Positions 11,403-24,340 of a stretch of DNA of 64,000 bases are shown piece by piece (position 1 is the first letter of the stretch; every line of letters begins with the position of its first letter). A model generated the notes under the pieces. It was not told the origin of the DNA. It made no database searches and saw nothing but the letters and a program-made list of their open reading frames with translations. The position numbers and the translations under genes were made by a program. Origin of the DNA: Lagopus muta (taxonomy: Eukaryota > Chordata > Aves > Galliformes > Phasianidae); contig NC_064435.1 in the NCBI RefSeq assembly GCF_023343835.1, forward strand, positions 69,388,134-69,452,133, given 5' to 3'.

Positions 11403-13398
11403 CCCTTGTTCTCAGCCTCTTAATGATATTTTTGACACAACACTACAACTCAATGTGACTTATTCTTCACAGCCAGAGACATCTGCACTATGTTACGTTA
11501 ATAAATCTACCTCTGAAAGATTTTCAAAAAGTTATTTAAAGACGCAGAGAAAAAATAGGTCTGGATGAACTAATAAAAGAATTAAAAAGCTGTACTGTCA
11601 TTCTTATTATTATCTCCAAGTATGCTTTATATTAGATAATTTAAGCAAATATTTTTTGTTCTATATTTACTGTAATTAATGAAACTTGGGAAGAAATTCA
11701 CAGCGCTGTCCCAGCCTATTTAAACTATGCTCCCATATGACACTGAACCATAAGGCTTCATAGGTCTTCAGATCCTAAGCCCTCAGATGATTTTCAATTG
11801 CTTTTAGTAGAAACAATTACTTTAATGTTTAGAATAGAATGCAGAGAGTCTAGCTCTGGGTTACAAAGGATCTACAGAAAACTAAAGCTCTCTCTATAAG
11901 AGTTAAAACAAGGTTATTGGCATTTTACACTGACTTCTGGAACCCAAAAGGGGTAATCAAAGCCATCATATAAAACAAAAAAAGTACTAAGAGTGCACTG
12001 TATAGATTTTAAAAAGCCATGTGTTTATCTTTGTAATATGTCCATAACTTCAGCTGATCCTTGTAGCTGCTGGAGTCCTGCTGCAACACATGGAATCATT
12101 CACAGAAGAAACACGAAGCAAATAACAAACAAGCTGCATGGGAAGTTCATGCCTGGAGCGCAGCTTAAGGCCCTGTAGATGAAAAGGCCTTCAACATGCA
12201 AATGAAAACAGCATCCACCCTCAAAGCTGGTGACACTACTCCAATTATCCTGACCTGGTTTTTTTGAGATTCGGTTTCTGTAATTCAGATTATGTAGCAA
12301 TTCCTACTGCCTGCCAATTATTTGCATCAACACTGCCATTGAGTTTCATGTATTTATGTGTAAGAAACTCAATTTTAAGCCTTCCATTAGCTAATTTTAT
12401 GCTCTTTTGTACTCAAGAGCTACAGTAGAAGCAGACACAGAAGCAACCCAGTTTCACAATCTACCTGAAAAGGAGTTGGAGCTTGTGAGGAGCCAGGGCG
12501 AGCTGAAAGAACTCAGAGCAACTCTGTGATAGTGGGTGCAGAATACACATGCATGGCAACAGAAAGAAAGGTTTTCAGGTTTGCATTTGCCCTCTCCTGT
12601 CTACTGGCTCCCACCACATTGCTCCCTTACAACAGAAGGCTCTGGTTTCCTCTGAAGTTTTCCATTCGCACCCAACACATCCTCTCTCCTACTTTCTCTC
12701 CCACCTTTTATTTCTAGCAGCTGTTCCTCCCCTTTTGCCCCATTCCTATCTCCTTATCTTTACTCATTGAGAGAGTCATTAAAAACGAAAACAATACAAA
12801 AAACACCCACCCATCAACAGCTGCTCTTCTCTGCACTGAGCTTCAGAACGCATAAGCAGACAACAGCACAGGTGCAGGCAGGCTCCTGTCAGCTCTTGCC
12901 TGTCTGGAGCCCAGCAGCCACAAAGTGGTCAGTATGGGCTATGGGAATGCCAGAAAGGTGACCTAATATAGCTTGGATATGACAGAGGTAGCGTGCTGCT
13001 CAGCACATCACCTCCTGATTGCTGAATGTGCAGAGGACTTGCTCTCAGAAGCAATTTTACCTGCTCAGACACCATGTTTGCTGACTTACTATTGAGAGAA
13101 AACAGGAAAAAGTAATTCCACCTAGTGCAAAATTCACAGCAGGCTCCCATCCTTGATGGATCAGTCAGAGAGGGATCCTCAAACAACACTAGCACTGCCA
13201 TTCAGACCTTTTTATTTCTGTACATACAAGAATCACCTGAGCATCTACAGAATCATTTCTTTATTAATAAATTTGCACACAAATTCCCCATTAATCGAGT
13301 GCAGGAGTGCTCTGGCATCCCTTCCCTTAGGCACTGCCCTGCATACACAGATCTGGCAGAATAAGCCAAATTATTAAGTAAAACAAGGGATATTCAGA

Positions 13399-13416
13399 TT
13401 TTTTTTTTTTTTTTTT
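13399..13416. repeat. Poly-T run, 18 bases
   Basis: Uninterrupted T homopolymer. Confidence 0.9.
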
Positions 13417-13808
13417 CCTTAAGACACACAGAAAGTGAAAAGGAACTCTACAGAGTGCAGAAGCTCATTTCATTAATATTGCTAAATATATAATATGTAG
13501 TAAAAGTTGGATAACAAACACTGTAGAGCATATATTTCGAATTTTATTTGGACCATGAACCACTGTCCTTGGCAACTTTCAATATTCCACTCCCTCCATT
13601 AGCATCATGCAACCCTGTCACTTTCTAGTTGAAAGCCCAATAAAAGCAACACACTGCTGTAGATTATCTCAAATAACATATTGGGATCTATTGATCACAC
13701 TTTTAGAACTACTTCTGAGAGAACAAGAACGGGAATAACCTAAAGGATTTAGGAGGTAAAACATAACTGTACTTGAATCTCACTCAATTAGATGGACTTC
13801 ATCTGCAG

Positions 13809-13843
13809 TATCCTTACTATCCTTACTGCATATCCTTACTGCA
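13809..13843. repeat. Short tandem repeat of ATCCTTACT
   Basis: Three copies of a 9-base unit with small spacers. Confidence 0.75.
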
Positions 13844-16173
13844 GTAAGAACACGTGGCAACATACACCATCAAATCAGAGGCAAACTGCAGGGAATTGCT
13901 CACACTCTAAAAAGTGTTCATCAGCTTTCAGGAAGAAAAAAAAAAAAGTATATTACAAGTTTAAACTTTTAAGTACATTCCTATTATTGTAGTCCAATTA
14001 ATTTGGCCATGTTTGTGGTCTGTCTCCATTAATACAGCTTAATAATTTAGCAGAATCCTACTGTTTTAATTATCTCTTCTGAACCCAACAAAATCACATC
14101 ATGATCTGCCTTTACAAGATCTCACTATAGCCATTGTGAAGTATTAATTTAAATTACATTTCTTTTATTCATTTCTACCCTATTGTCAAGCTAAGGGTAC
14201 TCCATTCCACCCTGAAGTCCAGCTTGCCAGATGAAAGAAATTTATGAATTTTAGATAGTACACATAATCAATATTTGATGCCAACATTTCTTTGCTCTTC
14301 AAAGACATGAACTCTTCAGAGCTCAGATTAAAATTATCAACTAGCAGAGCAGCGTTCTGATCTCTATTTCAATTCACTTTGTCTTTTGGCACAGTTACTG
14401 GACTGAAGCTGACCAGCTTTTCCCTGCAATAAGACTCGTTCATCCTTCCACCATAGTTTTTATATGGGATGATATTGCAGACCTTTGACTCCAGGAAAAA
14501 ATGGGAGTGCATGATCTAGGCAAGATACTGTGTGACAAACTGGAACAAACCATAAAAATTTGTGAGGGAAATGTATGCATGTGTGTGTATGTAAAGAGAG
14601 GCGTATCCACAGGCACATAAAGGCACACCATATATATAGGAACTGGAAGTAAGGTTAATCTTGATCATGTAGGAAGCATCTAAGAAGTATCTGCAAATGT
14701 TGTTTGCAAACATTTAAGAAATTACGAACATCACAGATTTATAATTAACATACTATTTATAAACAATACATAGGTTTTACTGCCAGGCAGCATTATTACA
14801 ATCCACAGTCATCTAACTAGAATACTTTTGGTCACCATGCCTCATCCAACAATTCCCCCTTAGAAGTTATTACTCAAATAGTTTTGGCTATCAGACTGCT
14901 GACTTATTAAAATACATCTTCACACATATCTAAAGTACCAATGACACTCTAACTTTGCTATATAGGCACTATACTTAATCATCCTTGGATGTGTCAGAAT
15001 CTTGACAAAACTAAACACACCATGTGAAGGACACAGGCAGCTTCTAGTCAACTGAAACAAGAGAGGAAGGTGGCAAGCTAGCATTTCCTTCTTACCTCAC
15101 AGCACACTGCATAAGGCACCAGGAACCTCGTGCATCAAAGGTTCTGAACAGAGCATTTCCCATGCCTCATTACTTGGTGTCCTGAAGTGCACTTGAGCTC
15201 ACTGGAAGTGGCCACTCCACACAAGTACAGATTATCTTGAACAAAGGAGACTTTGTAGTCATATTGGGGTGAGAAAGACACATTTCCACTCATCTTTGAA
15301 CAGCCAGGGCCTGGCTCCAGAAAAACAGCTAGAGACAAGTTGATGGAACAGCTTTTTCTAATGAATGCGCTCCTGGGACCAAGAGAAAAGAAATACAGTA
15401 ATCAACTTAAATCATGTCTAAAGGATATGTATTGGGAACTACCACTGCATAAAGAAGCTACAGGAAACAGCATTTCACAAGATGCTAATAGCTTATTCAC
15501 ACACCAGTTACCATGCCAAGGCTGAAGAGATTATCAGCCTGCTCTGCTCATCACTTCTTCACCATTAGCTGCCTACAAGAACACTCCCAAATCCTTTTCA
15601 GCCACAGTATGACAAGTAAACCTGAACAATATAATACTAAGTCTTGTTAACTCAAATCCTTATGACTCAGTCACAAAAGTAAGGTTATCATAAGCATTTC
15701 AGTACACATAAACATAATACTTGTAATATTAGTAAAACAAGGATGCAGATCAACCTAGCTGCTACACTGAACTCAAAGGTTTTTTCTCCTCTTAATATTC
15801 TGGGAGACAGAGTGGAATTAAAAGTACCTAACAGACAACATGAACAATCTTCAGAAACAGCCAGATGATTTTTCTGGAGATTGCTCATCTCCCTTACCAG
15901 CTATCTATAGACATGAAACACAGAAACACTGTTTTTCACATGAAGATTGATTTAAGGAAAACACTTTTTTCTTACGTGGAAGCAAGAACATTCAACACAT
16001 TATCCATAATTTCTTATACGGCTTAGAAAGTTTTAGTCATCATGAAGCAAGACTGAAACAAGGGACTGAATGTGCTACAGAGCAACACCTCCCACAATGC
16101 AGGAAGCAAGCAAGGGAAGAAAAAAACACTTCAAAAAGCAAACAAGCCCACTGTTAAAAACAGGAATCTTTAT

Positions 16174-16440
16174 ACAGAATCATAGAGTGGTTTGGATTGG
16201 AAGGGACCTTTAAGATCATCTAATTCCAACTCTCATCTATAGACAGGGACACATACCTCTAGACCAGGTTGCTCAAAGCCCCATCCAGCCTGGCTCTGAG
16301 TGCTTCCAAGGATGGGGCATCCACAGCCTCACTGGGCAACCTGCTCCAGTGTCTCACCACCCACACAGTAAAGAATTTCTTCCTAATATCTAGTCTAAAT
16401 CTACCCTCTTCCCAATGCTTCGTCAGGTTTCAGTAGTAAT
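16174..16440 (-). mobile_element. CR1 LINE 3' fragment
   Basis: Reads in antisense as the 3' end of chicken-repeat-1: AGAATCATAGAGTGG, then TTGGAAGGGACC, then the tract beginning CATCTAATTCCAAC and the later GGGCAACCTGCTCCAGTG block. The element is truncated toward its 5' side near 16,440. It is a dead non-LTR retroposon fragment with no coding capacity. Confidence 0.92.
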
Positions 16441-16679
16441 AGAGTTTTCTTGACCTGATTTATGGCTACAGATGCATCTTTAAGGTGTCAGCATGCACAG
16501 AGAGCATGGAACAAAACGGTAGTGCCAGCTGTTTTCAAACACCAATTTCAAAATTATCAGTGTTGGCACTGTTAGAAATTCAGAGCTTACAAAAACATCA
16601 GGGTTCATGAGAGTAGCAGGAAAAAAAAAAATTGATACCTTTTTAAATGGACTTTTACATGGAGAATGCTGAATCTACC

Positions 16680-16703
16680 AAAAATAAAAATAAAAATAAA
16701 AAT
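16680..16703. repeat. (AAAAT)n simple repeat
   Basis: Four A5T-type units. Confidence 0.9.
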
Positions 16704-16875
16704 CAGTAAATACATATGATCATGAACTCAGTCTGATTTCAATAATACACAATACATAAGTTAACCTCATTAATTGTTCCTTGCAAAGAGAGTTCTCTAC
16801 ATCTGAAGTTATGGAATTGTATTTCCTTGTATTCAAGTTTTAGTAACAAATCCCTGCAACAAACAAGTACTCTTT

Positions 16876-16913
16876 AAAAATAAATAAATAAATAAATAAA
16901 ATAAAATAAAAAA
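16876..16913. repeat. (AAAT)n/(AAAAT)n simple repeat
   Basis: A tetranucleotide run passes into pentanucleotide units. Confidence 0.9.
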
Positions 16914-19175
16914 CCTTCTGGGGAAAAATAAAAAATTACAACACACTTCTCTAGAACTGAAGTCAAAGAAGCAGCTCTGTCAACAGCCATCCTATAAAAA
17001 GACAAATGTTTTCCTGGGAGACAGGCAATCCATTGTGGACAACATATTCATATGGACTCTCAAAGGAAAATAATGCATTTGCTCACATTATTTTAAGAGC
17101 ATTTTATAATTTCAGGTTTGAGAGATAAATACAAAGACTCAAGACAAATATCAGAATTAAGTGTTAACCAGTATTTCAAGATAATTTTTCTTCAAACTCT
17201 GATACTGATCTCTTTAGCCTTCAGTTTAAATACATTTTCAAAACAATTTTCATTTCCAGTTATAGATAAGAGTGAAGAAATTGAACTTTACTGTAAAAGC
17301 CAGTAGCAAACACAGTTGTAGAAAGGATTTTGAAGGAGCAAAATAAGTTCCTCTGCCCAGACCATTAGTTTAATTTATAACAACAGAGACACACTGCAAA
17401 AAGAACAGTGATTCAGATGTAGAGCCCAGATTTCCCTTTCTGCTATTGCTGCTAGCTGCCATTTGTGGTTTTTTTTCCCCTCACTAACACCAGATAAAAA
17501 ATGATGCTCAGGCTGCACTGCTTTGTGTTCATTAAAGCCTTACCTAATCTTGAAGTAAGGAGTCAGAGCCTGTGCTGTCCAAAAAGCAGACAAAGGAAAT
17601 TTGGAAAATCCTGCAGACAATTCAGATAAGTCTGTAGACCCTGACCAATCTTTATGGTAAGTCTCCAGAGCTCACATTAACACCTCTTTGGGACTCATAC
17701 TCGCATTCATCAAAATAAGCTTTTCTGTTCATAAACACCAATTTCCTCGCCAATCACACGTCCCTCTATCTGTATGCATGACCTCATGCCTTTGGAAAAT
17801 CAAAGCAGGTTTTCAGAACAGTTATGTCATTTTATGTTACCAATTCCAGCAGCCTGTACCAGAATCCATTATCATTTTTCAAAAGAGTAAGGTCTGACAG
17901 ACAAGCTGTGGAAGACTGAGCTCCAGTTTTTAACAGATTATTACCCTGAATTTCCTTCTTACTGACACACTCAAGGGCACTGCCTCTCAGGTACCTCAGT
18001 CCTCAAAAGATCAGTTTATGCTCCTGAAGACTGGCATACATCTAGGTCTCAGTCCATTTGCAGTCCCCACAAGAGAGCCTGTAGCATCTTAGAAAACTAA
18101 CTTAAGGCAAAAGTTTATCAACAGACTTAAAATTACTGGCAAAATCCCCCAGTATTCTTCTAACCAGTCCTAAAAGTCATTGTTATTCGAGGAACTAAGC
18201 AGAATTCTTATCCAAATACATAGTTCTCCTCTCCTTCCTTCTACAGCAGTACTCATTCCACACCCTCAGTCATGCTCAAAGAGAAAATATATATGTATAT
18301 TTTTAAGAGGATAGTTTCCCTAATATTGCTCACAGTATATCTCCACATGAAGAATTACACTGGCACAACCAGAAGGACCTAGAAGCCAACTGAGAGGCTT
18401 AAAGACCCAGAATTCCAAAGGATGACAACAAACTGCAACTCTGTCCTACACAGAGTATTTCCTATCTATAACTGTCTGCCCTTGGGGAACAAAGTAGCCA
18501 GTGTTTTTCAAGTTATAAGGAGAAGCTTTTATTAGAAGATGAAGGTTAAAATGTATTAAGATTTTAGCAAGCAAGAATAGATTTTCAGTGTCAGAAACAG
18601 GTAGAAGAGATACCAAGAGATACCACATCATACTTCACTACTTCAGCATCACAGTTAGCTCATAAGGTTGGCTGTTCAGATTCCACTTCAGGACTATATG
18701 CCTTGAAGAATACATTCAGAAAACTGTCTTCTCTTTTCCATTCCAAAGTTGAAATCCCATTTTTTTGCTACATTGTGAGCCCCATGGTACAGCAATGGTC
18801 AATACAAAATCAAATGCTAATTGTAATTAGATACATTTATTCCCTCAAAAATATTCTTATTAGGTATTTCAATATCACTGCTTAGGTTGAAAAAATGAGC
18901 AAGGAAAAGTACACCCTGGAGCAAGAGAAACTAGATAAAAATTAGAATCCCAGTATCATTTTTTATAACAACCAACTATAAACACCACATAACCCTATTC
19001 TTTTATCAGAGTAAGAAACAGAACAGATGTAACAGAAGAGGATATAGACAGCAAAACACAGACGAAGTAACACACTGGCCCTGATAGGAAGCCCAGCATA
19101 GAGAACAGAAGTCATTGTCTATGGACAACATCCAATCCCTTTTCACAGCCTTCAATTTTGACTCTAACATGATTT

Positions 19176-19214
19176 TAAATAAATAAATACATACATACAT
19201 ACATACATACATAC
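19176..19214. repeat. (AAAT)n-(ATAC)n microsatellite
   Basis: Three AAAT units run into about seven ATAC units. The tract directly abuts the LTR that starts at 19,215. Confidence 0.92.
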
Positions 19215-19451
19215 TGTTGTGGTTTAACCAATAAATAGCCCAAGTGTTACAGCCTTCCACATGGTCTCACACAGTACGGAACAACCCTTGGTCTAATTCA
19301 GGCACTGTCCTGGCTCTGCCCTGCCGCATGCCATCATGACAGCAGCTCTGTCTCGCCAAACAACTTGGACTGATCCCCATTGTGTGCCTATTACTCAACA
19401 TAAAACAGACTTAGGCGTATATTCATCACTGTTTCAGCTGAAACCAGGACA
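19215..19451 (-). mobile_element. Avian LTR fragment, different family from the three-copy LTR
   Basis: On the minus strand the unit opens TGTCCTGGTTTCAGCTG and closes GGTTAAACCACAACA. These are end sequences I recognise from a widespread avian ERVL-type LTR family. At about 237 bp it is shorter than the full LTR, so it is internally deleted or a short subfamily. No clear target duplication is visible, because the left flank is an ATAC microsatellite. No viral genes adjoin it. Confidence 0.75.
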
Positions 19452-19714
19452 AAGACACACAAGACAATACACACAATCTATCCACTTGTAACTAGTTAAG
19501 TCCAGGAGCTTCCCTTCAAGTACTCAATACTGGCCCAGTTTCACTTCTCTTGGACAGGGTCAACAGAAAGGACTTAATTCCATACGCCTTCCCCTGCGCC
19601 AAGCCATTTCAGCAGTGTTCATATAGTGCACTTCAGAAATAAGGAGCTGAGTCAAAGCAAGGCTTAGTGGGCTTCTACTGACAACAGATCACTGAAATGG
19701 TTCAGATTATGAAG

Positions 19715-19782
19715 GAGAAAAAAAAAACAAACAAGCAAACAAACAAAAAACAAAAACAACACATACAAAAAAAAGAAACAAA
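19715..19782. repeat. (AAAC)n-rich low-complexity tract
   Basis: A-rich tract with many AAAC units; it creates a spurious Lys/Gln/Thr-rich open frame. Confidence 0.85.
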
Positions 19783-21212
19783 GAGGCAGGAATTCCCAAA
19801 TTTATCCTGGAGAAAACAAAGCACAAAACTACCACCTGAACTACCACATTTTAAAAACTACAAGACAAATATTCATTCAGAGTTCACTAGCAATAGAAAG
19901 AAGAAGCTCAGGAAAAATCTTACTGTGGGCAGAAAAAACAGAGCCAAAAATACTAAAACACTTGTACTTCCTCTCTTGTTATATAGACTTTACTGTTAAA
20001 TCTACTAAGCATTCTTGATCTGCGGTTAAAGCTAATTCTAATCTGAAAGTATATTTCAGTAGTGCTCTGATCTTCTACCTAGAGTAGTAATTCAGAGGAG
20101 GAAGGCAGAAGAGAAAGGAGCTCATTTTTCACATTTAGAGAAGAGGTGGGGTAAGGAAAATGTGAAAACTCCATGACTTGCAGTATGTAGAGCAATCCTG
20201 CAGGCATCACACACACTCCAACTCATTCATCACATGTATTTTGTAAAGCCTAACACAACATCTCAGCAGCATTTCAGCATTCCCTAAGTCATCACTTCTG
20301 TAAGCTTCTTTTAAACCAAACAAATACTGCTAGTTGGCTGAACGTCATTGTTTATCAGGCAAGGCACTCGAAATTGACAAAGTATATATCAAAGATTCAC
20401 AGCTCCTCGGTCAAGATCCTCCAAATGGAACAGCAAATTCCATGATATAACTGGAATTAGCAGAAACCTCTGGCATGAAAACACTAACCTGTCCTTTCAG
20501 CAATGGAAAATCCAACAATTCTAACATATGCTGGAGCTCAGAGAGAAATCTTGATCTCAAAATCAGGGAAATAAAGAAAAATGCATCGGTAGGAGTTTAA
20601 TAACACTGATGAGATAGACAGAGAAGTGCAGCCGATGCATTGCCCAGAACTTGAACTTTTCCTAAAAGAAATCACTCAGATTGTTGATGAAGACAACTTC
20701 TGAAAAGATAGTTTTAAGAGTAGAGCTAAACCAAATAATTTCACAGCAAAAACCTCTGGACACATTTCAGACTGATACCAGCATTCTACTACCACCTCTG
20801 ATGACCATCAGCTCCATTCTGAAGTTACCTGACTTCCTGATACACTCTGGTATACCTTTTCCTTTCCAAATGCCTCCCAACTAGTGATTTGTTTTATTCA
20901 TGTATTCATACAAAAACACTGAGTACAAAGATAAAGAGTTTGTTTATACGGCAGAGAAGTGGATTGCGTCAAAGTACCACAGAGAACGCACAAACGCCAG
21001 AACAAATACATTAATAAATACATTAAACATTAACAGATTTAAATGTGTTGTATTTTGGAACATAGGTTTCTAGTAAAACCAGAGCAAGACATTAATCAGA
21101 CTGCAGTTTTGCAGTTATGAACTTGGTTTACGTTAGCCACCATCCAGATAAAAGCCAGGCAAGCATGCTATCCTTCAGTGCAGTAAAGATCTTAAACCAA
21201 TAACTGGACACA

Positions 21213-21255
21213 GTTACAACAAGATCTAAGATCTAAGGTTACAATAAGATCTAAG
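21213..21255. repeat. Short tandem duplication
   Basis: GTTACAACAAGATCTAAG is repeated 25 bp further on as GTTACAATAAGATCTAAG. Confidence 0.8.
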
Positions 21256-23666
21256 AATTCCAACCTTTCATGGAAACGGTTTTGGCTGCACCTACCCTGA
21301 AAGAGCAGCGGGACTGACAGGCTGCAGGGATTGCTGCAGAGAGCAGGCTGCCACCTGGCAGCAGCACATCACAGCTGCAGCCCTGTGCTAACACGAGCTC
21401 ACCTCTCGCAAGGGACGAAGGCTCCATGTCACCAGAGGGTCAGCCTGGAAATTGTTTGATCCAAAAAAAGCTCATTCTTTTGAGACGGTGACAGAAGCTC
21501 TACCAACTCCAGAACATCAATCACCAAACATCTAGGCAAAGTTTCATAAACCAGATGCCAAACTGCTAGCCAAAATTTTGTCATCACTGCATAACAAATG
21601 ATGGGATACCACTCTGTGCTAAGTGGGATGGATCACACACACACCCCTCCCAGCGACTGACAGCACACCTCTGAGCAATGACTGCACCATCGTCTGGCCT
21701 TACTGCCACTGTGTCACCATACTTGTGCCACTGTGTCCAGCACTGTGGCCCTGGGCGTGCAGGAAAGGCTCTGTTCCCACTTATCATAGGGACCTGGAGC
21801 CCTTCACACAGCTCTGCCACTGAAGCTGAGGTTGGAGGAGGCTCACATTCACTATCTGCAATTTATGGCTTGTAATACAGGGTTTACTCACTGGAAAGTA
21901 ATGAACTTCAGTCAGCAGTAATTCTGCATGTGTATGAAAGTACACCAACACAAATTCAAATCCATGTGGTTCCCCTAAGATGCTGGGGAGAGGGAGAACA
22001 GAAAGAAAAGAACAAAAGTCCTGCAAGCAGCAGCAATGCATGGGTACCCCCTGTTGCATGCCTGCCCAGCAGGAAATCAGCACCACAACCCTCTCATAAC
22101 CAAGGTTTATAGATCATTACTTAGTGCGCAAGGACTCCTACTACCTGGAAGTATTTTAAGAAAACAGCACTGGTTAAAGATTAAAAGCAATAAGACACTG
22201 CTGATAATAGCACCTTCAGCATTCTCAGTCAAAACAAAACCCGGTTACAACATCTCAAGGAAGGAGCAGCACAACTTAATTTACATCTCTTAGCCGAGAG
22301 CAACGTTTTGTTTTGTAGGAACTGCCGCCCTCTGGAGCCTCAGCTGGCAGCAGGACCTCCCGCAGCTCTTAAGACAGGGAAAACGAGAGCAACCCGGCGG
22401 TGCTGAGAGTCATGAAGTCAGATCGGCTTTACCTGGCTGGAGAGGAAGGTGGGAGCACAGCACACCTACCCACGAGTCTTCCATATCTCTCACCAGGCTG
22501 TTTGAAAGGCCATATCTTAGCAACGCGCTCGGACTAAGTGCCCATCATCGTGCTCTCCACGAAGAGAAGCAGCATCACCACTTTTGACACTTCTCCGTTA
22601 GTCAAACTTTGCTAACCCAGGCAGAGCATTCGTTCCAGTATCAGCCCGAGGATGCTGAAAGGGCTGCAGTAAAAACTGCGTGCAGTTTCCACGGTTAAAA
22701 TCCTAGTCTGACTGAGCCCTACGGCTGGACTAGTGCTGCACTAACCTTCACAACACGCATATTTACCTCCAATTAAGAGTGTTCTGTTAGCTTCCGGGAA
22801 TCGCAGCTTTCCAAATTTCCTTAAGGTTGCTGGAGGATACCGCGATATGGTTAACTTTTCAGTTTGGGGATATTTCCTTCAGCTGTAACCGTGCACACCC
22901 ATACGAGCCCCTCCTGCCGACAGCAGCGGGATTTTAGGAAAGGCCCCCGGCGGAGCTGGGGGCCCTTCCTCAGACCCCGCTGCCCACAGGATGACTCTGG
23001 GCACACTGTCGCTGCACCAACCTCACGTCGCACGCTTAACGTCTGGAACGACACGGTAATGCCCAATAGCTGTCACTCCGCCGTTAGAGCGATCCTCGCA
23101 AAAAGAAAACCATTACCCGGGCTGTCTCCTGCGTGATTACAGAACGATAATGCGAACTCCGCACTTCAGAAAGTGCCAAAATAGGGTTACATCACAGATA
23201 CGCGCAGTCCACTTAAACACAGCGGCAACAGAAGCGCTTTGGGAGTTCAGACCGGGCTGCGGGCAGATGTCCCGTAGTCCGTACAAACACCGCGCTCCGT
23301 CCCCGTTCTCCCGGCAGCACCTGGCCGAGAGCAGCGATAGGGATGCCGACTCGGTTTTCCTCCTCCGCGGACACTTTCGGAGGAGAACACGGGCAGTGCC
23401 CGAGGAAGGGCCGTCCCGGAGGCTCCGCTCCGCCCGCCCCCCAGCTCCCCCTGCCGGCCCCCGGCGCCCACCACCCCCGGGGCATTCGAGCTCCCAGAGA
23501 CAGTCGCGAGAAAGGATGGAAGCTCCGGGAATGCTCCTCGCACCGTCCCGCGGGGAGAGGGACTGGGGGTGGTGTTACCTGGAGGCTCCGCTCCGCAGGT
23601 CAGCCCCGAGCCGCTGCCGCCGCGCCGTGCCCCGCTCCCGGCGCGGCGCCACCGCCTCACTCCGCC

Positions 23667-23789
23667 ATGGCCGCAGCGCTCCGAGCCGCCCGCAGCGCTC
23701 GCTGCCACCAAGTTCGAGGCGCGGCAGCGCGCCCCGCCGCGGGGGCGGAGCGGCGGAGCCGGGGCGGCCGCGCGTCCCCGGCCCCGTCG
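23667..23789 (+). CDS. Candidate first coding exon with a presequence-like N-terminus
   Basis: Seen: CCGCCATGG is a strong translation-start context. It opens 41 codons ending exactly at a TCG|GTGAGC donor (phase 0). The peptide starts MAAALRAARSARCHQ and stays rich in Ala and Arg. Its first acidic residue is at about position 28 and it is poor in bulky hydrophobics. Known: such Arg-rich, amphipathic, acid-poor starts are typical of mitochondrial targeting peptides. Inference: the first exon of a plus-strand gene for a mitochondrial protein is possible, with intron 1 running right. The phase-0 donor could join the 54,433 candidate in its ATG-containing frame, but that is 30 kb away and unproven. 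Against it: any ORF in a CpG island tends to read Ala/Arg/Gly/Pro-rich, and no family could be named. Confidence 0.3.
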
Positions 23790-24259
23790 GTGAGCGGCTG
23801 CCCGTCCCTCCCCCCTTCGGGCCGGCGGGGAAGTTGCAACTGGTTGAGCAGCTCCGAATGCGTGCTTGGGCTTTGGATGCTTGGTCTATTTTTGTTGGTT
23901 TTTGTTTGCTTGTTTATTTGTTTCTTTAAAAAATTATTTATTTATTAATTTTACTTACCACAACCCAGAAAAAGCATGCCTTGGGGCTTCTCCTCCCGAC
24001 CACAGCCGGGCCGCCCCAGTACAAGCACAGCCAATCCCGGCGGGCTGCAAGACGGAGGAAGGAGGAGGAGGAGGAGAAGGGCGAGGGGCAGCCACGCGGA
24101 GCCGCGGGCGCGGCAGGTGGGGGATGGCCCAGGGGGCGGAGGGCAGCCGACACCGCCCAGAAGGCATCAGAGCTCCGGCTCCGAGCCGGAGCGTGACTCG
24201 AGCATCGCTGTGGAAGCCCGCGGCCGCCCCCTCCCGAGCTCGGAGCCGTCCCCTAAAGT

Positions 24260-24340
24260 TTATTTTTAGCCCCCGGAAAGCGCTATAAAGGTCCCGCCGA
24301 GCGAGCGGGACTGGGAGACGTGGCATCGTGCTGCCTGCAG
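24260..24340 (+). promoter_or_regulatory. MEF2-TATA core promoter with a short first exon
   Basis: Seen: TTATTTTTAG at 24,260-24,269 matches the MEF2 consensus YTAWWWWTAR at every position. It lies 14 bp upstream of a TATAAAG box (24,284-24,290) in a GC-rich setting where AT-rich sites stand out. A TSS about 30 bp further gives a first exon of roughly 24,314-24,340, ending CTGCAG|GTACGT. Known: MEF2 sites next to TATA boxes mark muscle, neuronal and immediate-early promoters. Inference: an inducible or tissue-specific plus-strand promoter at the edge of the CpG island, separate from the housekeeping-type block. Confidence 0.55.

Larger units (their letters stand above)
9869..16173. other. Unassigned AT-rich sequence
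   Basis: No supported gene. Several open frames of 60-90 codons (near 12.1, 12.5, 13.1 and 15.2 kb) lack start context, splice partners and recognisable residues. The inverted repeat at 11,315-11,402 is listed separately. Confidence 0.45.
16441..19175. other. Unassigned AT-rich sequence with a weak exon candidate
   Basis: A minus-strand segment at 17,544-17,610 sits between a TGTCTGCAG acceptor and a TTAG|GTAAGG donor. One of its frames is open (FSKFPLSAFWTAQ...). It is 67 bp, carries no family signature, and has a second acceptor inside it. Nothing else is supported here. Confidence 0.35.
19452..22859. other. Unassigned sequence rising in GC toward the CpG island
   Basis: Mostly featureless. 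A minus-strand 42-bp segment at 21,403-21,444 lies between TTTCCAG and GAG|GTGAGC and is open in one frame (ADPLVTWSLRPLRE). It is too short to trust alone. 21,300-21,850 is moderately GC-rich. A Lys/Thr-rich open frame at 19,697-19,999 is a product of an (AAAC)n-rich repeat. Confidence 0.4.

Noticed and set aside
22431-22560. Minus-strand donor-like sites GTAAAG and GTGAGA near 22.44-22.49 kb
   Set aside because: Nearby acceptors are weak or leave no exon between signals.
23150-23929. 259-codon plus-strand open frame across the CpG island
   Set aside because: Stops are rare at this GC content, overlapping frames on both strands are equally open, and the translation is Arg/Pro/Ser low-complexity without domains.
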